From Antedon mediterranea (Eukaryota; Echinodermata; Crinoidea; Comatulida; Antedonidae), in assembly GCF_964355755.1 (NCBI RefSeq), contig NC_092679.1, forward strand, positions 14,810,932-14,874,931: a stretch of DNA of 64,000 bases. The letters run 5' to 3'. Of this stretch, positions 42,001-54,000 are shown one piece after another. Each line of letters opens with the position of its first letter. Within the stretch, counting starts at the first letter, position 1. Position numbers and translations under genes: made by a program. Below the pieces are notes generated by a model. It saw nothing but the letters and a program-made list of their open reading frames with translations, was not told where the DNA came from and made no database searches.

Positions 42001-45000
42001 CAGTTGTGACTGTGCACCTTCTACAGTATAACTACATGGTAGGTCAATATTCTGTAATATAGACTCTAGTTCCTCAAGAGCATGGTCACAGGCTTCAATC
42101 TCTTCTTCATAGTTATGTCGATCTTCCAAAGCAGTCTGAAGGTCTGCCATCTGCTTCTCAGTTACATCCAACATACTTTGAAGACAACCAATTTCATTTA
42201 TTAATGTCAACATTTTGGGTAGAAATTATAGAGAATTCAGTGTAATTTCAAAGAAAAAGTTTATAGCGTGAACTTTTGGTTTTTTTCATATTCATAATTA
42301 TAATGACAGATCGAAGTTTAGGTTTCCAAGCAGTATATTTCTTATAATACATTTAAGCAGAAAACATTCTATAATAATGTAATAATACTACAATTTAGTA
42401 CCTTTGAGTGGCTTCTTCATTAGCTTGACAAACTTCTTCAAGTGACTGCAAGCATTCCATATCTTGGACCTGTTCACCAAGTTCTTTGGCTGCTTCCTGA
42501 AGATTCTCAAAAACTGCTTTACCTTCCTCAAGTTTCATGTTGGCAGCCTAAAAAATCATGAAATCTATGTCAATATTCTAACTTACACACTCTTCATATA
42601 TATAGTTGATGAAAACAATATTGAAATCTTTTGTTTGTTTCCGTAGAAGAATAAATTTACACTAAATTGGAAAATAGGGTATGGTATGGAATGAAAAAAT
42701 ATGACTTCTCATTTAAATTTTGAAACAGTTGCCAAATGAATGTACAGTGCTATTCCTGATCATTCAATCACAGTGATTTGTGTTTACCTTAGAATTTTGC
42801 AGTTGTTGCATTAACTGTTCTGTTGGCACACCAAATGTCAATTCCTCTGGCATGTAGTTAGTGGCACTATTTATGATGTCATTGGCTTCTTTAAGACACT
42901 CATTGTATTTCTTCCACTTGTCGGCAGTAGCTTGAAGCTCTCTTTTGCGGTTTTCTTGCTCAGCCTTGACAGAATCAAAATGAGAAACTACTGGTTGGAT
43001 AGCATCCTGTATTGCTTTTTGTCCATTGTCATTTGCTTCTTTGTCCAGGATTTCTGCCATTTCCTTTAGGTCTTGCAGAGAACTATCAACTACTTGAATC
43101 TGATCACAAAGCTCCTAAAAAAAAGTATAAATTAATTAAATTAAAAAATATTGTTCATTATATCTATTATATCATTATCAGCTCAGATTTACAGGAATCT
43201 ATTTAGTAGTTTTACTCCAGAATCTAGAGTCAATTTTTTTAGAATTAGATGTCAAAACTATCAATTTCTGACACACAAAAACAATGTGCATGTAATTTAC
43301 AAATGAGGTTCTGAATCTAACGATATAGCATTCCAAATATGTAATGTCCTAAAAGAGTCACTGACACAAACGTTTGGAAGTTATTTTGTTTAATATTTTA
43401 CAGTTGTTAGTTTATATCATGTTCACCCCATTGTTAAAAAAGTTTCCCTATATATATATTAACAATAAATACCTTGTTAAGCAGTTGGTTCTCTAGTGCT
43501 ACTTCTTCACTGGCAGGAACAGCATAGACTGCTCTCTCTTCAATGGCTTTTAGATCTGTTTCAACTTCCTGCAACTTGTTATTAAACTTATCCCAGTCAT
43601 TCTTACAATCGGTTAGTTTATTTGAAATAGTACCAGAAGTATCTGATACGTCATTTAAACGAATGTTCACATTGTTTAAGTCATCTTTTATCTCTATCTT
43701 GTCTTCATTAGGCAAGGATGAAGAGATTCTGCCAGCCAGTTCAACAACATCATCCATCATATTCTGAAAGTCTGGTTCCTTTTTGAAGAAGTCCTAAAAT
43801 TAAGAAAAACTTTAGCCATATACTAAATGTAATATATATGCATAATGAAATTAAATATGCGAGGTGAATAAATATGTGGAATAAGTAACTAAAGCCCAAC
43901 ATCATTGCCATGCTGGTAACGTTTGAGGTGAAAATTGTAATTAAAAAGAATGATTTTGAGGTTTGACCATCTAGATGGCATATCAACATTCTACCTTCAG
44001 ACCAACTGAGGTGTAGCCAAATCTCATGACCTTCAAGGATCCACAAAAAGTCATACGGTAAAGAGCTCTAGCTTTAATAAATACCTCATGATTCTGAATT
44101 TGGTTATCTAAATCACCAAAATCAGTGCCTTTCTTGGTCTCTTCAACCATCTTCTCTGCATCTTCTAACCAATCTTTAAGCTGTTCCAGGTCATCATGGA
44201 AGATTCTTCTACACTTCACTCCATCCTCTTGCTTTTTCATCTTCCCATTTAATGACTGAGAAACCTTACTTTTCAGATTTTCAATTTGGTCTAATTTGTG
44301 CTGAAGTTGAGGAGGTATTGGTTCGTTAAAATCAATGTAGCTCTTCTTCACATCTGATATCAAGTTGGTTGCTTTCACTAGTTCTGCCTCAAGGCCAGGA
44401 AGCTTAGCCTAGTGGGAAAAATAAAATTATAATACTATACATACACTTGTAAAACACAACGATTATGATTATAAATAAAAATACCATTTATTCATCCTCC
44501 TTTTCTATATAAGTTACCTTTGATTTTCTTAGTGTGTCTTCAGCAACATCCATGGCTAACCCCATTGGTTCTTCTTTTGTCAAACCAACAGCCGTGTCCA
44601 TTAACCACTTCAAAGTTGCTCTGATATCTGCATCAAGATTGTCCTTCAGGTTGATGGCATCTGCTAAGCTATCAGCCTTTTGCTGGAGGTCATTCTTAGT
44701 GTCTGTGATGTTTCTACTAAGTCGTCCAATACTAGAGTCCATGGCCTTTTTATCATTTTCTCCTCCTTGTTTTGTAACTTGTTCTGCTCTAGATTTGAGG
44801 TTTTCTATCACTACATCTTTTGAATTTAACTCGGAGAGCAATGACTACGAGAAAGAAATTAATTTAAATAAATTATTAAGATCATTAGAAACAGCAAAAG
44901 CTAAGACAAGTTCCATATTCAGTAAGTGGAATAAATGTCAAAAGTAATTTGCTTATTTCCACACTTATTGTCACTCTTATTGCCAAACTCGCAATCAAAC

Positions 45001-48000
45001 TTATTGTCCCACTTATTGTCATACTCATTGTTTCACTCATTGTCATACTCACTGTCACAAATTGTGACACTCATTTCTGTAACTTACCATACATTTCTCT
45101 AACTTCTGTTCAACAGTGATGTTTGGCAGGTCTAGCTCTGCCATATCACTGTAGCAATGTTCAAGACAAAACTGAAGCTCGCTCATATACTTCTGACAGT
45201 CTTCACGAATAGCCACGGCATCTTCTAACTTTTTCTTATGGTCATCTGCCATGGACACAAGTTCATCATAGATGTGATTGATGGTGGAGACCTTATGTGT
45301 ATAATCCACTTGACCGGCTTTGTACATGAAATCACTTCGGTGGCGCAGAGCTTCAACAGGTGGCTGACTGGCTGTCAATTTAGCTCTTACATTCTGATAC
45401 AGAAGATCAATATAACATACTATAAATCCACATACTTCTTTCTTTTATATTGATACATTTGTTGTGTTCACTTGCAATAAAGTAATTAAGTATTAAAGTA
45501 AACAAACAATAGGATATAAGATAGAAAGAAAACAATATCAGAAAATAACAGAATAGTTTCCTACCAAGCACTTCTGTAGTTTATCCTGAACTGATTCAAT
45601 TGTGTGTGAAAAGGGCTCTTTGAATTCTTCAGACAATTCCTTCAACTCCTCAAGCATCTCTTCACACTTAGCAATCTGACTCTCATAGGCTTGCCTCTGC
45701 TTAATCATAGTCTGTAACCTTTGTACTCGGTCATCGGCTTCTGACACAATACTACAAAATACCAATTTGGTTTAATGTACTTACACATGGTTTATTGTGC
45801 ACCTGTTTCGCAACAGCAACAGCAAATATTATTATACATTATTGGAAATAATATATTGCAGATAATACCTTTCATAGCTTTCTTGAAGTCTTGTCACTTT
45901 ATTGGTTAAAATTTCCTGTGAGACTTCATCTATTTGTTCTTGCATTTTTCCAGCAGTGTCCAGCATTGAAGACACATTTTTCTTTTCTGCTACTGCATCA
46001 GCACAAACAGTCTAAAATGAAAACAAACAATATTTTAGAGTACCAACTAAAACAAACAAATTCAGAAAATAACAATTAAAAATGGGCTTAACTTCAAGTA
46101 TAACATTACTTCATAGCTCTGGTTCAGGCAAGGTATAAACTTTATATATTCATGTATTTTAAATTATTAGCCATACTGAATCTTACCTCAGCTTGGGCCA
46201 ATTGTAGTTGTATATCCTCAAGAGGGCATTTTAGGTTAATCTCCTTGGAAACTAAAGGCTCGTTGACAGCTAACCAATCAGAGAGTTTATTTGAATATTG
46301 TTCAAATGATTTGCAGTTTGACAAATGAGATCCCAGTACTGATAACTTGTTGGCTACAGTCCCTTGGTATGCCTCACATTTTGCTCTCAACTCTAAATAA
46401 CGTAAATATAATTGGATTAAATGTTAATTTTCTTGAACAGAAAAGTATATTCAATTCCAATGAGGACTATCTATCATATCTTTGTATGCACATATACCAT
46501 AGAGTACTTGTTCTGCCCAGCCACAAATACAGATTTTAATGGCAGTCATTTATTGGACAATAAACGAATAATGTATTGTTTTATTACACCAGCTCAAAGA
46601 TCGTGGATTTGATTCAAGTATTACTTGCAAATACAGTCAACTCTCTAATACCACACACTTTTGGGCTGGCCTATATGTCTGGTTTTCTTGAAAATATGAT
46701 ATTTGGAATGTATTTTTATTGGTGAAATTAATTTGGGGAAAAGTCTGGTTTTGGGAGAGTTTTCATAGAGTTGACTGTATTCGCAAAGTGTTTTTAATGT
46801 ACTGAACATTCTATACAATCCAGTAGGGCAAACCATCTGACTTCCTTAGCTCTACGATGTAAAGCTAACTTTAATTATTATTTTACTTTCTTACCAATTA
46901 GTTTCTGTTGAAGTTGTTGTTTGTCAGCTTCATTGCAATCTTTGATTATACTACCACTAGCATTACACACATCAACCACATCTTTGAGAAGTTCTTTTAA
47001 ATTTTCATCAACAGCCTGAAAGATAAATGTAAACAAGAAACTTAATCAACAAATATGAAGAGAATTTGCAAAAGACTTTTTAAAGAATTATTAATAAATA
47101 AACACTTTTTTACACTCTCTCTTTCATTCACAATGTCAACATTTTTCCACTGCAGTTATTGTAGCATAACTACATTTTGTTTTCTGTTTTAATAAAAATT
47201 ATTTCGTATACCTTTTCTGCATATTCATCCAAATATTTATTTCAGTGACTGCTTCATAAACTTTGACATTGAAACAAACTATAACAAACTGTAAATAATT
47301 ACCTTCACTTCAAATATTTGCTTAATTATTTCATCAACCACTAATTTAGGGGGAAGCATGTCGTCAATAGATTTGGATTCCTCTTGAAGTTTCTGGTAAC
47401 ATTTGTTATACTTTTCCCAGAAATCCTGTAAATATTTGAGAAAAAAAATACAAAAACGATTTAATTATAATGATCAAACCTTACCAAAAACTACCCCGGG
47501 CTGGGAGATACTAGAATCTGAAGGGTGGCTGTAACAACTGCTACAGATAATTTGTGATTATTTTCAAATTTTTCAAAAACATAACAATATAAAAAACTTA
47601 CTTGTCTAGCATGTAAACAAGCATCAAGCTTTTCAGACTTCTTTGCGGCAAGTCGTTGAACCATATCCAAGTAACTGGAGATCTGTAAGATGTGCCGCTG
47701 TACGTTAACTTTCTCTCCTTCGCTGAGCCCCTTAACCATGTTGTCTCCTCTCTCTCTTAGACTTTGTATTAAGACACGTTTGCTTTCGATTTCATTGCAT
47801 ATGTCCTAAAACAAAAATTTAAAGAATAGGCAAAGTCTGCCTTAGATAAATCGGGCAGCAAGCTGCAATATTGAGATGGAAATGGAGAGTTAACAGGTCT
47901 TCACAGGCTTGAAACCTGCTTTCCATCTTGTTGTTAAATGCACTTTGATTTTAAAACACAATGGAAGATGATCAGTCTTCTAGTGTATCTAGTTATCCAT

Positions 48001-51000
48001 GTTACGTCTTATGCAGTTAAATAAAGAAGGAAGGACTAAAAAACTCCTTACCAAATACTAACAAGAGGGCTTATGATGTTTTTTTTAAAAATGTCTTCTC
48101 CCTACTGTTGTTTTAATATCCACACACATTACCTTATGTTTTTGAACAGCAGCTTGTACCTCAGGAACATCAGGACTGATGGTGTCAGGGCTAGCAACCT
48201 GCCGTTCAACATCTTTCAACCAGTTAAGGCATAGCTGAGCCTTCTCTATGAAACTCTTGTAGTCAATGAGCAGCACCTCAAGGGATGAAGTGTGTTCCTT
48301 GGCTTCCTCATCATGCCTTGTCCATTTACCATTCTCTGCTCTGTAACACATAATGGTCATACATAACAAACAATTTCACAGAATTTATGATTAAAGGGTT
48401 AGTTACTCTTTGTTTAAAATATAAAACACTGAAAAGAATACAGTAGTAATTATAAGAATCAAATATTATATGTCTTTGAACAATTTTGTGTAGCTTCAAA
48501 GTTTTATGGATCATAACATTTATTTTTTTGAATAAGCTATAGTAAGGCACTCCAATCTACAACCAGAGGAGGCGTATGATGTCAACAAAGTATGTCACGA
48601 CCAGTTGCTTGTCACCGAGCAGTCAGTTGATAAAGATCTCTGATAGAGATCAAAACATTTTACTATAGTTTATTCAAAAAAGAGATTTCATTATAATAGT
48701 CAGTCCTCACAAAATCCAATTATTTTGATAAATACATGTGGGGTGAAATTATTTATTTAAGCCTAATAAAACATTATAACTTCCTTATAGCACAAACTAA
48801 ATTATTAACAGCTTATTAAAACAAAACACAACTCCAACTTCCTCCTTGATATGTTGTTTAAAAAAATGAAATGTTCATTATCCATCACCCACGAAACAAG
48901 GCAAAATTAGGTGCATAAAAACATTGTCAATGTGCAATTGAGGCAGTGTTTCCACAGCCAAAAAAAAATTATCGGTTAAATTTTTAACCAATAAAGTGTG
49001 CATGATCGTTCATTACCAAACAACCAGATGCCCAATTACAACCCAACAATTTGTTCTTAAGGTCAAAGGTTAAAAATTATCGCATTTATCCGATAATTAT
49101 CCGATTTGAATGAGTGGATTCGGTCAAAGAATATATATCACAAGAATGAGTAATCCGCGGTTTTCCCTGTAACAGTAATATTGTCCATGTGGTAGGGCGC
49201 CGCCATAAGTGTGGATGTATCTGGGATGTATACAACTTTTTGTGAAGGTTTCACTAATCAAAGGCTGGACCACCGGAGTATTTTCCGATGATAAAATTGT
49301 TATCAACTACATGCCAACATCATGTTAAATACTATTTGGATATTTAATTGTTCGTTTTATGCAATTTATTTAGTAAAAACTGCCGTATAAACAGTTTGCT
49401 TTATCAACCGGGCGCTACGATAGCGTGACCGGGCGTGTTGGTGTTTACGCGTTTTCACGAAGGATAGTTTAATAATATTCCTATATTTAACTTGTTTCTG
49501 GTAAAACAAATAAATGTTAATGACATTTAACATTTTCTCCTATTAATAACATGTGTTTTATACTAATTTATATCATAAAAACAATACTTAATTTACCGGG
49601 CGTACAGTAGTACACGGCAATGGTAAAGAATAGGCCGTGCTGAGTAATATTCGTTGATATTTGGTGTTGCTGTGTTAGGCCTTTTTTGTGAACTAACTTA
49701 GCATGTTAGTAAATAATTGTCTGTAAAAGTGAATAAACACTAGTTTGTTAATAAATATGTATTATAAAATAGTTTACAATTGCAAAAACTATCATCATAA
49801 TTCTATTTAATGTGACATGTATCATGTCTATTAAATCAAGTCTTATTTAGTATGTATACATCCGCCCTTATGAGGGCGGGCATCACTCACTGGAGCTCTC
49901 TGTTACAAATTTCTCATGCAAAAATCGCGGAAAACTCATTCTTGTGATATATATTCTTTGATTCGGTTTAAACCCTGTTAACACTCAATTCAGGTGACAC
50001 CTCTATGAAAGGGACACTTTCCTGTTAAACGAACGATAGATGCAATATATGTTTTTTTTTCTGTGAAATGATATGTTGTAACAATGGCCAACTTCTATTC
50101 AGGTGACACTTTGCTGTATCCTAATGGTGTTCCCTTAGCCTTACTGTAGTCGTATCTGTACTTACTTGAGGTGTTCGTTAATGGCAGCAGCATCAAAAGG
50201 CCTCAATCTTGGTGATATCTCATTGGTGGACGACTCTAAGCTTACAAGGCTTGGAAGCTGTCTTGATATATCACTACCCAATTTCTATATTAGGAAATGT
50301 TAAAACAAAAATACTACGGTAATTCACAAAATCTACTAATTTTCAAAATATTATTCTGTATAAGGTTACCATAAATGTACATCAGTTAAACAGAGTTCTT
50401 AGTTCTTTGACGAAATTCGTTTTTTTTTCAAAAGAGTTTCGTTTTTTCAGGTTGGATAGTTCAATACAGTACAGACTGAGAGTTTTCTTTAAGTTAAATA
50501 ATTTCTTAAATGAAAGAAGCACATACAGTAATTTGTTTGCAAAACACTCTCCCTTTTTTACTATAAAATAAAGTGAATAACTATACTCTTCTTTTGTTGA
50601 AACACACTTGTTTCTCTGGCCATGGGTAGAGAAATGTACCTCAAGTGCTTCTGTACACAAATCAAATGACATGCATTTTTTTGTATTATCTCTTTGATAT
50701 TGAGCAAGTCCATTGGGAGATGGTTTACAATAAGACTGTTTGGATTTTAAAATGAAGCTTATATTGACAGTTTCTGTTGATTCATGCTACTGCATACGAT
50801 CTTTATTTATGATACTAAGGTAATGTAAGCCGACAAGCAAATATGCATATGATGATGCGTATAATAATGAAAAGAAAACTAGTTTGACAGATATATACAA
50901 AGTGGTATTGGTATTTTTTTACTTTTTCAAGTACTCTCACTTGCACTGAGAAAGGATTAGTATTCAGGCTATTTTATCTATTTTATAAGGCAGTAAACTC

Positions 51001-54000
51001 ATAATTTCATTTTTGTTTCAATTATTGCTTTGATAAATTTAAAAACATTAAAATACTAATGTAAACCAAAACTAAATGCAACATAAACACTTTTGCACAT
51101 TTCAAACTATTTATTTATTTTTTGTATTTTGTATTAATATTTGTCCTCAGTGAGGAAATTAGGATTATTGTATTGGCACACCAACGATAACCATTGATAA
51201 GTAATTACATAAATTGAAATGTCCGTAAAAGGATTATTTACTTTAAATCCCTCAACAGTAGAACAAACAAAGTTTATCTTTTAAAAAACAACAGGCCCTG
51301 AAAATATTGACTAACCAAAAACAATAACAATAGATCTACAGTCAAACAGGTAACAGGTTTATATAAAAATCAATGTAACAACAAGACTAACTTATATTAT
51401 GCTGCAAATACATTATTTGAATTTGATTTTTTTTCTATACTGTCATTATAATTTGTTGAATTAATAATAAAATATAATCTTATGGAAACCTCTATTCAGA
51501 GGACACCTCTATTAAGACGACATTTTCTTTTAAAACAAATAAGGGACAGTAAATGTTTAATACTACTTCAGGCCAATCCATCAGGAAACAATCATATAGG
51601 GGACAATTTGGTCCAAAGATAGTGGTGAACCTTCCTTAATTATTATTATTACTTAATTAAGAAGAAAGTTTGAGAGACAATATTATAATATGGTCAATCA
51701 TTTTATTGAAATGGTAACTCTATAAATTAAATTTGCTTCTAATACCAAAATAGTCCACATACTAACCGGACTTCTGCGTCGTTTTTCATTTTGTGCACTG
51801 TTACCAGACTCTTTAGAGCGCACAACTCCCATCTCTTGACAACAATGTCTACAGAACATCCACAAGATATCTACACATGCTTAGCATTATGTCAATAACT
51901 AGAGAATGAACCTCTACCAAAGCGTCTTCCCTCAATCAAGACAAAATATTTAGAACCAACTATAGTATTGATTTTTTGCTACCCAGGGACAACAATAAGA
52001 CAGAAATAACAGTGATAGAGTGGGAGGGGTTTAATATGCTAATGAATTAGGCTTACCAAGAACTAACATATCAAATTTGTATTATTATCCCAGTCAATAA
52101 AACCAAGCTATTGTTGTTGCTATTTATATATCACCTTATACAATCAACAAGGTGATTAAATTAGTATATGTATGCACGTTAAATAAGGTTCTTATTGATT
52201 TTTTTATTTTATATTGATTTAGCAGTTTTTTGTTACTATGGTAATCATAAACAATGTTAATATTAACCAAACTATAAATTACACAAACCAACAGTGGTGT
52301 TGGTAGTCTATGAGTAAGATGCCTACGGTACCTGTATACACTCTTCACATGCCATTATAAATATTCTAATTGAATTACAGTCAGTCATTTTTGTCAAAAG
52401 ACTGTGTCTTAATGGTCTAAAATACAGAAGATGAACAACAAATATTTCAACCATTCAAATGTTTGTACTGGTTACGATAAGTCTCTGGGGTGGATCTAGG
52501 ATTGTTTAAAAAGAAAAGTGATGATACTAATTTAAGTCTGTCAAAAAAGATATCAAAAAGTAGTTTAATATTAGTAATACCGTAATTAATTTTAGTTTAG
52601 TTCAATAGGGGAAGGGCATAAATTATTTAAGAATTTTCTGATGTTTTACCAAGTTCATACTTGTATTGTCCCCCTGAAAAATAATTTTTTTAAATTTTTG
52701 TTGTTGAATATGCCATTTTAATGTCACATAATAGTTATTGACTTCGACCAAAAATTGGATCGAAAAAAAATTTATTTACCTGAAAAAACTGGAATTTAAA
52801 GCATAAAATGGTCAAATTGGCTGCCAGCCAATGGATTTTTGAATGAATTTAACCATTTATCATGTTATTTTATAAGTGAAACATTATTTGTTTCCGTTTT
52901 TTTTTCTACGGAAGTGATTCACTTTATTGAAACTACAAAATAACCTATTCAAAGTTTGATTTAATTAATCTTCATTTTTCATGTTTTTGGGGGACAATAC
53001 ATCTTTAATTATATATAATCTATTAATTCAATTCAAACAACTTTTTGAATTCAGAATATAAATTAATTTGGACATGGCAAATTCAAATAAAAAATTCAAA
53101 TTAAAACACTAAAAGTTATTTAAAAGTAAGACATTCAAAGACCAAACAGTCAAACTTAATCAAGACAAATTACTAAAGCTGTTTTTATCAATATGACAAG
53201 AGTTTAAAAAGGGTTTAAAAACGAGAACACAAAGTTTACCTTCACGTCAAGGCAAACAAGAATCAATACACATCATGTATTATAGAGATTAAAGTTATTG
53301 ATCTGAAGGAGGTAATCTATAGGGCCAAGCCTGAGGGTAACAAGAGCAATTAATGAACTTGGCTACATGTCAGTACAGGCAAATAGCTCAGCATGGGGTC
53401 GTTCTGAGTATATTAAAAACTCTTTAATTGTTGTGAGTGTTGCTATGAGTACTACTTCCTCCATGATGTTGCTAGTGATAGGTCAAGATTGTAACTTATT
53501 TAAATGGACAATTGTATCTGTATCTGTCAATCACATTATATATAATGACAAAACAACATATTTGCTGATTTTTTCTTTTTGTAAAAACTTTAAATTTCCC
53601 CACAAACTGAATGAAGATTAATAAAATAAATGGGCCATTTGCTGTTTTAATGAAGTTATTTTCTTCCGTAAAAAAAAAACGAGTTCACTTCACACGAAAT
53701 AAACTGTTAAATTTAACCAAAAACCCATTAACTTTAAATTGTAGTATTTTCAGGTAAACACTTTTTTCTCTCAATCCAATATTTAGTCAAAGTGAATATA
53801 TGAACTGTTATGAGACATTAAAATGAGTAGAGGCTATATATGGTTTGACCTTGAAAAAATTCTAATAAAATATGGAACGCCGTTTACGCAACATTTCGAT
53901 GATATGAATTTTATGACGCGATATGTGAATGAAATGCATCGATATGAATTAAATGGTGCGATATATGAATGAAATGTTTTGAATTGAATGCTTTGAATTG

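Larger units (their letters stand above)
40875..44408 (-). repeat. SYNE1: Super-repeat cassette R2 (exons e14-e20, 1,938 nt coding)
   Basis: Exon lengths are 324, 321, 327, 146, 187, 306 and 327 nt, identical to R3. The cassette encodes 646 residues, six spectrin repeats. Confidence 0.92.
44518..47015 (-). repeat. SYNE1: Partial super-repeat R1 (positions 3-7, exons e8-e13)
   Basis: Position 3 is 327 nt in total but split into 121 + 206 nt (e8, e9) by a phase-1 intron absent from R2-R4. Positions 4-7 are 143, 187, 306 and 327 nt, with the cassette's phase-2 intron between 4 and 5. Position 4 is one codon shorter than in R2-R4. Confidence 0.82.
48341..50165. other. Intron e4-e5 (1.8 kb) with a TIR element
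   Basis: The intron is occupied mainly by the 838-bp TIR element at 49,124-49,961 and a GGACACCTCTAT-family repeat at 49,976-50,120. Confidence 0.7.
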
